From assembly GCF_026625765.1 (NCBI RefSeq), contig NZ_CP113062.1, forward strand, positions 1,302,001 through 1,366,000: a DNA stretch of 64,000 bases, written 5' to 3'. The stretch comes from Frigoribacterium sp. SL97. Lineage in GTDB: Bacteria > Actinomycetota > Actinomycetes > Actinomycetales > Microbacteriaceae. Positions 1-7,903 of the stretch are shown piece by piece. The number at the start of each line of letters is the position of its first letter. Within the stretch, counting starts at the first letter, position 1. The notes under the pieces were generated by a model. The model made no database searches. It was not told the origin of the DNA and was given only the letters and a program-made list of their open reading frames with translations. The position numbers were made by a program, and so were the translations under genes.

Positions 1-1
1 G

Positions 2-1030
2 GCGGCGGCCCTCGCTGCCGGCTGGTCACGATCACGGCCGGACGACGTCGTCGTCACCCTGCCCTTGGCGGACGGCGGCGAGGGCACCCTCGACGCGTTC
101 GAGCGGGCGTGCCCCGGGAGCGTCCGCCACGAGAGCGTCGTGGAGGGCCCTGACGGCCGCCCGGTCGACGCCCCCTGGCTCACGCTGCCCGACGGTACGG
201 CCGTCGTCGAGCTCGCCTCGTCCTGCGGGCTCGGCCTGCTGAGCTCACCTGCGCCGCACGACGCGAACACCCGCGGCCTGGGTGACGTCATCCGTGCGGC
301 CGTCGACGCCGGAGCCACCCGACTCGTCGTCGGCCTCGGAGGCAGCGCGTCGACGGACGGGGGAGCGGGCGCTCTGACGGTCCTCGGTGCCCGCATCGTG
401 GATTCCCTGGGGGAGCCCGTCGCCTCGGGCAACCACGGCCTCACGACAGCCGCCCGGGTCGATCTGTCGGGTCTCATCGCCCTCCCGCCCGACGGCGTCA
501 CGCTGTTGGTCGACGTCGACAGCCCCCTGCTCGGTCCCGACGGTGCCGCGGCCGTGTTCGGGCCGCAGAAGGGTGCCTCCGTCGACGACGTCCTCGCACT
601 CGAGCAGGGTCTCGAGCGTTTCGCGAGCCTCGTCGACGTCGATCCCACGACGCCCGGGGCCGGGGCCGCAGGAGGAACGGGTTTCGGTCTGCTCGCCTGG
701 GGTGCCCGTCTGCAACCCGGAGCGGTCGCCGTCGCCGAGACGGTCCGTCTCGCCGAGGCCCTGGCCCACGGTGACGTCGTCGTCACCGGAGAAGGATCGT
801 TCGACGGTCAGACCGCCGCCGGGAAGACCGTGTCGCTCGTGCGTCGGATGGCCGACGCCGTCGGAGTACCGGTCGTCCTCGTCGCCGGTGCGGTCGACGC
901 GCCTGCGGACGGCTTCGCGGACGCCGTCTCGACCACGCAGGTGGCCGGGGGCGTCGCCGAGTCCACGACCCGCGCCTCCTACTGGGTGGGCGAGGCCGCC
1001 GCCCAGGTGGCGGGGCGGTGGGCGCGATGA
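2..1030 (+). CDS. Glycerate kinase, 5' end outside window
   Basis: Glycerate kinase of the GarK/GlxK family, which phosphorylates glycerate for entry into glycolysis. The frame is open from the first bases of the window, so the start codon lies upstream. The family's glycine-rich motif (PLADGGEGT) appears at about codon 20 here, whereas full-length proteins have about 50 residues before it. Further family signatures are VGLGGSASTDGGAGAL (about codons 110-125), FGPQKGAS and the C-terminal VVTGEGSFDGQT. A TTG at 65 is the only internal start near the edge, but it falls inside the conserved motif and is not a credible start. The stop overlaps the next ATG (ATGA at 1027-1030), so the two genes are probably translationally coupled. 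Confidence 0.9.
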   Translation, partial: AAALAAGWSRSRPDDVVVTLPLADGGEGTLDAFERACPGSVRHESVVEGPDGRPVDAPWLTLPDGTAVVELASSCGLGLLSSPAPHDANTRGLGDVIRAAVDAGATRLVVGLGGSASTDGGAGALTVLGARIVDSLGEPVASGNHGLTTAARVDLSGLIALPPDGVTLLVDVDSPLLGPDGAAAVFGPQKGASVDDVLALEQGLERFASLVDVDPTTPGAGAAGGTGFGLLAWGARLQPGAVAVAETVRLAEALAHGDVVVTGEGSFDGQTAAGKTVSLVRRMADAVGVPVVLVAGAVDAPADGFADAVSTTQVAGGVAESTTRASYWVGEAAAQVAGRWAR

Positions 1031-1893
1031 GCGCCGGCAGGACACCCGAGGTCGTCGTCGCGGTCGTGCAGACCGCACCCGGCGACGACCCGGCGAGCAA
1101 CCGGCGGACCATCACGGACCTCACCGAGGAGGCGGTCCGCCGCGGAGCACAGGTGGCGGTCTTCCCTGAGTACTCGTCGTATTTTTCCCCCGACCTGGGC
1201 CCGGCGTACCTCGAGGCCGCGGAACCCACGGACGGGCCCTTCGTGCGCCATCTGACCGCGCTGGCCGACCGGCTCGGCGTCGTGGTCGTCGCCGGCCTCG
1301 TCGCCGTCTCGCCCGACCCGGCCCGGTTCGAGAACCTGCTCGTGGCCGTGGCGCCCGGTCGGGGCGTCGTCGCCCGCTACTCGAAGCAGCACCTCTACGA
1401 CGCGTTCGGTGGGCAGGAGTCCCGGTGGATCGTGCCGGGCCCGTTGGCCGTCGCCGCGACCTTCGAGGTCGGCGGGCTCGTCTTCGGTCTGCAGACCTGC
1501 TACGACCTGCGGTTCCCCGAGGTCACGCGGACGCTCGTCGACGCCGGGGCCGACGTCGTCCTGATGCCGGCCGAATGGGTGCGCGGGCCGCTCAAGCAGC
1601 ACCACTGGACGACCCTCCTGACCGCTCGTGCGCTCGAGAACACCGTGTACGTCGCCGCCGCGGACCACGCACCGCCGATCGGCGTGGGCTGCAGCACGAT
1701 CGTCGACCCGACGGGCGTGGCCGTCGCCTCGGTCGGGGACGAGGTCGACGTCATGGCAGTGGCCGGGGTCTCGGCCGACCGGATCGCCGCCGTGCGGCGC
1801 CTGAACCCGTCCCTGGCCCTGCGTCGGTACGACGTGGTCCCGCGCCGCGTGGGGGCCGGCGAGACCTCCACGGAGCGCTCAGACCGAGAGTGA
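1027..1893 (+). CDS. Carbon-nitrogen hydrolase (nitrilase superfamily)
   Basis: A 288-residue amidase-type member of the nitrilase superfamily; the substrate is not evident from sequence. The catalytic Glu-Lys-Cys triad is visible: E48 in VFPEYSSYF, the Lys in YSKQHLYDAF and the Cys in LQTCYDLRFPE. The ATG at 1027 is preferred over an in-frame GTG at 1018 because it forms an ATGA overlap with the glycerate kinase stop and leaves a normal N-terminus beginning just before the first beta-strand (VVVAVVQTAP). The last 15 bases overlap the 3' end of the convergent aminotransferase gene. Family members with this arrangement are often generic omega-amidase-like enzymes, but that assignment is only a possibility. 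Confidence 0.88.
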   Translation: MSAGRTPEVVVAVVQTAPGDDPASNRRTITDLTEEAVRRGAQVAVFPEYSSYFSPDLGPAYLEAAEPTDGPFVRHLTALADRLGVVVVAGLVAVSPDPARFENLLVAVAPGRGVVARYSKQHLYDAFGGQESRWIVPGPLAVAATFEVGGLVFGLQTCYDLRFPEVTRTLVDAGADVVLMPAEWVRGPLKQHHWTTLLTARALENTVYVAAADHAPPIGVGCSTIVDPTGVAVASVGDEVDVMAVAGVSADRIAAVRRLNPSLALRRYDVVPRRVGAGETSTERSDRE

Positions 1894-3078
1894 CGCGAGT
1901 CGGGCCGCGGCCTGCTCGAGCACCTCGACGCGCTTGCAGAAGGCGAAGCGGACGAGGGACGACTGCTCGGCGGCGAGCGCCGGGTGGCAGAAGGCGCTGA
2001 TCGGCAACCCGACGACTCCGACCGATTCCGGGAGGCGCCGGCAGAGCTCGGCCGCGTCGTCGAACCCCAGCGGAGCGGCGTCGGCGACCACGAAGTACGA
2101 GCCGCGGCTCGCGCGCACCGCGAAGCCGGCCCGACGCAGCCCGTCCGACAGCACGTCTCGCTTGTGGGCCAGCGTGCGAGCGATCCCGTCGAAGTAGGCG
2201 TCGGGAAGTCCGAGTCCGACGGCGATCGCGGGCTGGAAGACCGAGCCGTTCACGAAGGTCAGGTACTGCTTGACGGCGACGATGCGGTCGACGAGTTCGG
2301 CCGGACCGGTCAGCCAGCCGATCTTCCACCCCGTCGTGTTGAAGGTCTTGCCTCCCGACGAGATGCTGATCGTCCGGGCCGCCGCTCCGGGCAGAGTGGC
2401 GAACGGCACGTGTGCCGCTCCGTCGAAGAGCAGGTGCTCGTAGACCTCGTCGGTGACGACGAGCGCGTCGTGCTCGACGGCGAGTTCGAGCAGGAGGCGC
2501 CTGGTCGCGTCGTCGAGGACGCTGCCCGTGGGGTTGTGCGGGTCGTTCAGCACGACGAGGCGGGTGCGCGGTCCGAAGGCCCGCCGCAGTTCGTCCGGGT
2601 CGACGACCGAGTCCGGACCCCGGAGCGGGACGGTGACGTGGACGCCGCCCGCGAGCCCGATGACGGCTCCGTAGGCATCGTAGAAGGGCTCGAGCGTCAC
2701 CACCTCGTCACCGCGGTCGACGAAGGCCAGGATCGTGGCCGCCAGCGCCTCGGTCGCCCCCGCGGTCACGAGCACCTCGCGTCGCGGATCGAGGTCGATG
2801 CCGTAGAACCGCCTCTGGTGGGCGGCGACGGCGTCGAGGAGGACGGGCATGCCCCGGCCCGGCGGGTACTGGTTGAGGCCCGAGCGCAGTGCCTCGTGCG
2901 CCGCCTCGAGGACCTCGACCGGGCCGTCCTCGTCGGGGTACCCCTGCCCGAGGTTGATGCTGTCCGTCGCCGTGGCGAGCGCCGACATCTCGGCGAATAT
3001 GGTCGGGGCGAGTCGACCGGCGCCGTCGAGGAGCATGGCGCCGCTCGCCGCGCGTTGCCAGGGTGCTTGAGGAGTCAT
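1879..3078 (-). CDS. PLP-dependent class I/II aminotransferase (DapC-like)
   Basis: A 399-residue fold-type I aminotransferase. It contains the N-terminal INLGQGYPDEDGP motif, the NQYPPGRGMP substrate segment, NDPHNPTGS with the PLP-contacting Asn, TDEVYEHL with the Asp/Tyr pair, and the Schiff-base lysine in SISSGGKTFNTTGWKIGW. From memory it looks very like actinobacterial proteins annotated as N-succinyldiaminopimelate aminotransferase (DapC) and like kynurenine/methionine aminotransferases, so it may serve lysine and peptidoglycan precursor synthesis. I cannot separate these specificities from sequence alone. The start is taken at the ATG at 3078 (MTPQAPW); a longer frame to 3138 adds an unrelated arginine-rich leader. 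It is convergent with the preceding gene and divergent from the protease gene. Confidence 0.87.
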   Translation of the reverse strand: MTPQAPWQRAASGAMLLDGAGRLAPTIFAEMSALATATDSINLGQGYPDEDGPVEVLEAAHEALRSGLNQYPPGRGMPVLLDAVAAHQRRFYGIDLDPRREVLVTAGATEALAATILAFVDRGDEVVTLEPFYDAYGAVIGLAGGVHVTVPLRGPDSVVDPDELRRAFGPRTRLVVLNDPHNPTGSVLDDATRRLLLELAVEHDALVVTDEVYEHLLFDGAAHVPFATLPGAAARTISISSGGKTFNTTGWKIGWLTGPAELVDRIVAVKQYLTFVNGSVFQPAIAVGLGLPDAYFDGIARTLAHKRDVLSDGLRRAGFAVRASRGSYFVVADAAPLGFDDAAELCRRLPESVGVVGLPISAFCHPALAAEQSSLVRFAFCKRVEVLEQAAARLASLSV

Positions 3079-3138
3079 GATCCCGTCACCGTAGCCGCGC
3101 TGGAGGGGCTCGGGGGAGGTCCCGTCCAGCCGCCGCAT

Positions 3139-3187
3139 AAGCTGGGCGCAGTCCGCTCACAGGCTCGCCGTATGATCCGCCCAGCTT
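3139..3187 (+). promoter_or_regulatory. Putative htrA promoter inside an inverted repeat
   Basis: A perfect 10-base inverted repeat (AAGCTGGGCG at 3139-3148, CGCCCAGCTT at 3178-3187) encloses a good -10 hexamer, TATGAT at 3171-3176, about 46 bases upstream of the protease start codon. No convincing TTGACA-like -35 box is seen at 16-18 bases. The repeat flanking the -10 could be an operator. The promoter call rests on the hexamer and its position only. Confidence 0.4.
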
Positions 3188-3222
3188 GGGCGACCAGGCT
3201 GTCAGGGCTTGGAAGGAGCACC

Positions 3223-4962
3223 ATGACCGACACCCCCCGCCACGACGACGCCGACGACGGCGCACCGCGCACGCCCGAGGGCACCGCCGCCGGTTCGCAG
3301 GGCGTCCCGGGCGACGACCGGGCCACGAACGACGGTGCCCAGCCCACGACGCCGTACCCGGCGGACCAGGGCGTCACCTACGGTGCTCCGCCTCTCCCCG
3401 GCAGCACGCCGCGAGCGGGCGAGTTCGAGTCCGGCCCCGACGGGCGCCGGAACGACGACTCGCAGCCTCGACCCGGCTCGTTCCCGCATCCGTCGTCTCA
3501 CCAGCAGGCGGGTCCCTACCAGCAGCCCGCTTCGTACCAGCAGATGGGTTCGTACCAGCAGTCCGGGGACCCTCAGCAACCCGGTTCCTACCAGCAGCCC
3601 GGTTCGTACCAGCAGCCGTCCTCCTACCAGCAACCCGGGTCGTACCAGCAGCCGTCCTCCTACCAGCAGGCCGGGACCGACCCCTATCGGCAGCCGGACT
3701 CCGACCCGTCGGCGTTCGCGTACGACACGACGAACTCGTACGCAGCGGCTGGTTGGCGGGCGCCTGCGGAGAAACCGAAGAAGAGCCGGCGTGGTGCGGG
3801 GTCCGTCGCGGCGGCCCTCCTGGTCGGCGTCCTCGTCGGAGGCGCGGCGGGCGGCGGCGTCGCCGCGGTGCTGTCCCGCGACTCCGGGGCCGGCGTCTCG
3901 GCCACGGGTCAGTCGCGAGACCTGACGGTCAACGACTACGACGACGCGACGGTCGTCACGGCGGTGGCGGCGAAGGCCACGAAGTCGGTCGTCACGATCA
4001 ACGTGACGGCGGGCGAGTCCGGCGGCACCGGCTCGGGCGTCATCCTGAGCGACGACGGCTACATCGTCACGAACACGCACGTCGTCACCCTCGACGGGGC
4101 GAGTGCGTCGGGTTCCGTCACCGTCACGCTCAGCGACGGCAGCATCCTGCCGGCCGAGGTCGTGGGCCTCGACCCCACCGTCGACCTCGCCGTGCTGAAG
4201 GTCGACGCGACCGGGCTCACCCCCATCGCCTTCGCCGACTCGTCGGAGCTGAACGTCGGCGACACCGCCGTGGCCATCGGCGCACCGCTCGGTCTGTCGA
4301 ACACGGTGACCGACGGCATCGTCTCGACCCTCAACCGCAGCATCACCGTGCAGTCCTCGGCCGCCCCGACGGACGGCAGCGACCAGGGCCAGCAGAACGA
4401 CAACAACGGCCAGGGGCCCTTCTCCTTCAACAACGGGGACGGCGGCACGCAGAACCAGGCCAGCTCGGTCATCTCGCTGCCGGTCATCCAGACCGACGCG
4501 TCCATCAACCCGGGCAACTCGGGCGGTGCGCTGCTCGACTCGCAAGGAGAGCTGATCGGCCTCAACGTCGCCATCGCCAGTTCCGGAGAATCGTCCGGCA
4601 GCATCGGCGTCGGGTTCTCGGTGCCGTCGAACCTCGTGCAGCGCGTCGCCAAAGAGATCATGGCGAACGGGAAGGCCAGCCACGGCCTCCTCGGCGCCAG
4701 CGTGAACGACGCCACGAGCGACGCGGCCGCCACCCGGGTCGGGGCGCTCATCGTCCAGCTGAGCCCTGGTGGTGCGGCGCAGAACGCCGGCCTGCGGCAG
4801 GGCGACGTCGTGACCGAGTTCAACGGCGTGCCGATCAGCGACCGGACGGACCTCACGGCGCAGGTCCGGTTCCTCGCCGGTGGCGCGACGGCCGACCTCA
4901 CCTACGTCCGGGACGGGAAGACCGACACCACGAAGGTGACCCTCGACACCTTGACCTCCTGA
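3223..4962 (+). CDS. Membrane-anchored HtrA/DegP-type serine protease with PDZ domain
   Basis: Envelope quality-control protease of the S1C (HtrA) family, 579 residues. In order: a cytoplasmic low-complexity region of about 185 residues with repeated YQQ(P/S) units; one transmembrane helix at about 192-217 (AALLVGVLVGGAAGGGVAAVL); an extracellular trypsin-like domain; and a C-terminal PDZ domain (about 480-575) that starts near GLLGASVND. The triad is visible as His in VTNTHVV, Asp in PTVDLAVLKV and Ser in NPGNSGGAL. A Gln/Asn-rich insertion (about 385-410) interrupts the protease domain. The ATG at 3223 follows a good ribosome site (GGAAGGAG). The open frame continues far upstream to 1984, but that part lies opposite the aminotransferase and is not coding. 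A strong terminator follows. Confidence 0.93.
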   Translation: MTDTPRHDDADDGAPRTPEGTAAGSQGVPGDDRATNDGAQPTTPYPADQGVTYGAPPLPGSTPRAGEFESGPDGRRNDDSQPRPGSFPHPSSHQQAGPYQQPASYQQMGSYQQSGDPQQPGSYQQPGSYQQPSSYQQPGSYQQPSSYQQAGTDPYRQPDSDPSAFAYDTTNSYAAAGWRAPAEKPKKSRRGAGSVAAALLVGVLVGGAAGGGVAAVLSRDSGAGVSATGQSRDLTVNDYDDATVVTAVAAKATKSVVTINVTAGESGGTGSGVILSDDGYIVTNTHVVTLDGASASGSVTVTLSDGSILPAEVVGLDPTVDLAVLKVDATGLTPIAFADSSELNVGDTAVAIGAPLGLSNTVTDGIVSTLNRSITVQSSAAPTDGSDQGQQNDNNGQGPFSFNNGDGGTQNQASSVISLPVIQTDASINPGNSGGALLDSQGELIGLNVAIASSGESSGSIGVGFSVPSNLVQRVAKEIMANGKASHGLLGASVNDATSDAAATRVGALIVQLSPGGAAQNAGLRQGDVVTEFNGVPISDRTDLTAQVRFLAGGATADLTYVRDGKTDTTKVTLDTLTS

Positions 4963-4983
4963 GGCTCTGCCCGGTCGGTGCGG

Positions 4984-5017
4984 CGGGGGTCGGGACGCGA
5001 CGGCGTCCCGACCCCCG
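4984..5017 (+). terminator. Intrinsic terminator after htrA
   Basis: A perfect 15-base-pair hairpin (arms 4984-4998 and 5003-5017, CGGGGGTCGGGACGC and its complement, four-base loop GACG) begins 21 bases after the protease stop codon. It is followed by TTGGGGTGTTG, only moderately T-rich, as is usual at this GC content. Confidence 0.85.
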
Positions 5018-5110
5018 TTGGGGTGTTGCTAAGCTCGCCACGATCCCTGCGGCCGTCCGCAGTCCCGACCCGCGCCTCCCCGGCGCTCACGAGCCCGAGG
5101 AACGCGATCC

Positions 5111-6154
5111 ATGCAAGCAGGCGACGCCACCCGACCCGGTGTCTCGTACGTCATGCCCGTCCTCAACGAAGAGCACGAGATCCGGGCGGCGGTCGAGAGC
5201 CTGCTCGACCAGGACTACGAAGGCCCGTTCGAGGTGATCCTGGCCCTGGGTCCGAGCGTCGACCGCACGAACGAGGTCGTGGCCGAGATGTCGACTGCCG
5301 ACCCGCGTGTCCGCAGCATCCCCAACCCCGTCGGTTCGACGCCTGCCGGGCTCAACGTGGCCATCCGGGCTTCGGTCCACCCCGTCACGGTCCGCGTCGA
5401 CGCCCACTCGGTGCTGCCTCGCGACTACACGCGCATCGCGGTCGAGACCCTCGAACGCAGCGGGGCCGACAACGTGGGCGGCATCATGGCCGCCGTCGGG
5501 CGCACCCCCTTCGAAAAGGCCGTCGCCCGCGCCTACGGCAGTCGGGTCGGCCTCGGTGGGACGCCGCACCACGTCGGTGGGGCCGAGGGGCCGACCGACA
5601 CGGCCTACCTGGGGGTGTTCCTGCGGCACCGTCTGATCGAGGTCGGCCTCTTCGACGAGGGCGTCAAGCGCGGTCAGGACTGGGAGCTCAACCGCCGGCT
5701 CCGGGCCACGGGCGGCATTGTCTGGTTCACCCCGCGGCTCGTGGTGACCTACCGTCCGCGACCGAGCCTGCGCAAGCTGGCGCGCCAGTTCGTCGCCACC
5801 GGGCTCTGGCGGGGCGAACTGGCCCGACGCTTCCCCAAGGCGAACACCGTGCGGTACCTGGTCCCTCCCGCCATGGTGCTCGGCGTGGCGCTCGGCCTGG
5901 TGGTCGGCCTGACCGGCCTGGTCGGCCTCGCCCTCGGCACCGCCCTCGGGTGGGCCACGCTCGCCCTCGTCGTACCCGGTGTCTACGTCGTCTTCGTGCT
6001 CGCGGCCGCTCTGCTCGCCGCCCGCGGCGACGACCTCCGCACCCGGCTCTGGTTTCTCGTAGTCTTGCCTTCCATCCACTTCGGGTGGGGCGTCGGCTTC
6101 GTGCTCGGCTTCCTCGACCTCACGAAGAACATCACCGCCCAGACCGGAAGGTAG
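5111..6154 (+). CDS. Family 2 glycosyltransferase with C-terminal membrane segments
   Basis: A 347-residue glycosyltransferase, GT-A fold at the N-terminus (SYVMPVLNEE nucleotide-binding start, RVDAHS as the DxD-like metal site, GQDWELNRRL as the acceptor-side acidic motif) followed by hydrophobic segments at about 253-300 and 310-340. It probably adds sugars to a lipid-linked surface glycopolymer at the inner face of the membrane. It starts the plus-strand group 5111-9208 with a CDP-alcohol phosphotransferase (6-base gap), another GT2 and a glycerophosphotransferase. This context suggests teichoic-acid-like polymer synthesis. A TAAGCT box at 5030-5035 could be the operon -10 element, but no -35 is evident. 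Confidence 0.85.
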   Translation: MQAGDATRPGVSYVMPVLNEEHEIRAAVESLLDQDYEGPFEVILALGPSVDRTNEVVAEMSTADPRVRSIPNPVGSTPAGLNVAIRASVHPVTVRVDAHSVLPRDYTRIAVETLERSGADNVGGIMAAVGRTPFEKAVARAYGSRVGLGGTPHHVGGAEGPTDTAYLGVFLRHRLIEVGLFDEGVKRGQDWELNRRLRATGGIVWFTPRLVVTYRPRPSLRKLARQFVATGLWRGELARRFPKANTVRYLVPPAMVLGVALGLVVGLTGLVGLALGTALGWATLALVVPGVYVVFVLAAALLAARGDDLRTRLWFLVVLPSIHFGWGVGFVLGFLDLTKNITAQTGR

Positions 6155-6160
6155 CCGCCG

Positions 6161-6967
6161 ATGACCGCGCTGCCCACCAGACCGAGCTCGATCGCCGAGC
6201 TGCGACGCGTCGCCCAGCCGCCCGAGGTGCGCAGCCGCGCGAACGCCGAGCACTGGACGGCCTCGCTGTACCTGCGCGACGTCTCGCCCTACCTGACCTG
6301 GTGGCTGCTCAAGACCAGCGTCTCGGCGAACGGCGTGACCGGGTTGATGATCCTCGTCGGCTGGTGCACCGCCCTGTCGCTGCTCGTGCCGGGCATCACC
6401 GGTGCCCTGCTCGCCCTCGTGCTGGGCCAGCTGCAGATGCTCGTCGACTGCTGTGACGGCGAGGTGGCCCGCTGGCGCGGAACGAGTTCGCCGGCCGGGG
6501 TCTTCCTCGACAAGGTCGGCCACTACTCGACCGAGGCGCTCATCCCGATCGTGCTGGGCGTCCGTGCCGCCGGATTCCCCTTCGAGACCCCGGACGACTT
6601 CCTCTGGACGACCGCCGGCTTCGCCCTGGCCCTCGTGATCGTGCTCAACAAGGCCCTCAACGACATGGTCCACGTCGCCCGGGCGAACGCGGGCCTCGCC
6701 CGGCTCGAAGACAAACGAGGAGGCGCGACCCAACCGAGCGGGCGCCTCCTGTCCCGACTGCGCAGCGCCGCGCGCTTCGTGCCGTTCCATCGGCTGTACC
6801 ACTCGGTCGAGCTGACGATGCTCGTCTTCCTGGCCGCGATCGTCGGCCTCGTCGTGGGCGGTGTCACCGCCGACCGCGTCCTGCTCGTCGCCCTGCTCCC
6901 GCTGTCGGTGCTGGCGTTGGTCGGCCACTTCGTCGCCATCATGGCGTCGAAGCGGGTGCGCTCCTGA
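6161..6967 (+). CDS. CDP-alcohol phosphatidyltransferase family membrane protein
   Basis: A 268-residue integral membrane enzyme of the CDP-alcohol phosphotransferase family, which transfers a phospho-alcohol from a CDP-linked donor. The signature DxxDGxxAR-x8-GxxxD is present at residues 96-117 (D96, D99, G100, A103, R104, G113, D117). The canonical fourth aspartate is replaced by histidine at 121 (DKVGH), read directly from codon CAC. Hydrophobic helices lie at about 58-80, 82-95, 127-155 and 220-265. Flanked by glycosyltransferases, it probably makes a phospholipid anchor or a phosphodiester-linked glycolipid rather than a bulk phospholipid. The substrate is unknown. Confidence 0.85.
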   Translation: MTALPTRPSSIAELRRVAQPPEVRSRANAEHWTASLYLRDVSPYLTWWLLKTSVSANGVTGLMILVGWCTALSLLVPGITGALLALVLGQLQMLVDCCDGEVARWRGTSSPAGVFLDKVGHYSTEALIPIVLGVRAAGFPFETPDDFLWTTAGFALALVIVLNKALNDMVHVARANAGLARLEDKRGGATQPSGRLLSRLRSAARFVPFHRLYHSVELTMLVFLAAIVGLVVGGVTADRVLLVALLPLSVLALVGHFVAIMASKRVRS

Positions 6968-6993
6968 GCGAGGTCCGGCCCCGGGTCGGAGTC

Positions 6994-7851
6994 GTGAGCC
7001 TGACCCAGGGGCGACGTCCGCGCGACCTGGCTCGGGGATTGGCCACGATGCTGGCCCAGCGCGACGTCGAGCTGGACGTCGTCTGCGTGGTGAACGGACG
7101 AGACGCCGCGACCGCCGAGGTCGAGGTCCCGACCGGGGTCCGTCTGCTCGAACTCGCCGAGAACGTGGGCATCCCCGCCGGCCGCAACCGAGGAGCCGAA
7201 GCGGTCTCGGGCGAGTGGATCTTCTTCCTCGACGACGACGCGAGCCTGCCCTCCGAGCGGTTCCTCGCCGACGCCGTCGCGTTGATGCGGGCCCGACCCG
7301 AGATCGGGCTCCTGCAGCCGCGGGTCGTGGACCCCGACGGCGCCGCGAACCCCCGCCGCTGGACGCCTCGACTGCGCAAGGGCGACCCTCGCCGCTCGAG
7401 CGACGTGTTCTCCGTCTGGGAGGGGGCCACCCTGCTGCCCCGCGACGTCTTCGACGCCTGCACCGGCTGGGGGGAGCCGTACTTCTACGCGCACGAGGGC
7501 ATCGAGCTGGCGTGGCGGGTCTGGGCCCAGGGCAGGCGCACCTGGTACGAGGGCTCGCTCGTGGCGAACCACCCGGCCATCGACCCGGCGCGCCACGCGG
7601 ACTACTACCGTCTGAACGCCCGGAACCGGGTCTGGCTCGCCAAGCGCAACCTGCCCTGGCCGTTGGTCCCCGTCTACGTCGCGTCCTGGACCGGGGTCCA
7701 GCTGCTGCGCTGGGCACGCACCCCGCAGCGCCTGCGGCCCTGGTTCGCGGGCTGGGTGGAGGGGTGGCGAGAGGCGCCGGGCGGTCGACGGTCCATCGGT
7801 TGGGTAACGGTCCTCCGCATGTCCAGGGCCGGTCGACCTCCGGTCCTCTAG
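6994..7851 (+). CDS. Family 2 glycosyltransferase
   Basis: A 285-residue GT-A glycosyltransferase. It shows the N-terminal VSLTQGRRP strand, the DxD-type metal site in FFLDDDASLP, and AHEGIELAWRVW as the catalytic acidic motif, resembling rhamnosyl/galactofuranosyl-type GT2 enzymes (GlfT-like). The GTG at 6994 is the first usable start in this frame, but the conserved first strand (RVGVVSLTQ) begins a few residues earlier. The true start may therefore be a rarer codon such as the CTG at 6964, which would overlap the previous gene. It lacks the transmembrane tail of the other GT2 here. It is likely a partner in surface glycopolymer synthesis. Confidence 0.84.
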   Translation: MSLTQGRRPRDLARGLATMLAQRDVELDVVCVVNGRDAATAEVEVPTGVRLLELAENVGIPAGRNRGAEAVSGEWIFFLDDDASLPSERFLADAVALMRARPEIGLLQPRVVDPDGAANPRRWTPRLRKGDPRRSSDVFSVWEGATLLPRDVFDACTGWGEPYFYAHEGIELAWRVWAQGRRTWYEGSLVANHPAIDPARHADYYRLNARNRVWLAKRNLPWPLVPVYVASWTGVQLLRWARTPQRLRPWFAGWVEGWREAPGGRRSIGWVTVLRMSRAGRPPVL

Positions 7852-7903
7852 GCTTTCCGGGGTCCGGCGCCGATCGGGTGACGGACCGACCCGAGGAGGG
7901 CAT

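Noticed and set aside
3379..3720. Minisatellite-like repeat in the htrA 5' region as a separate repeat element
   Set aside because: The repetition reflects codons for YQQ(P/S) units of the low-complexity cytoplasmic segment and is described with the gene.
5087..7903. A very long open frame on the minus strand opposite the glycosyltransferase genes
   Set aside because: It has no recognisable domain, a strongly Arg/Pro/Gly-biased product, and mirrors well-supported genes on the plus strand. At this GC content antisense frames stay open by chance.
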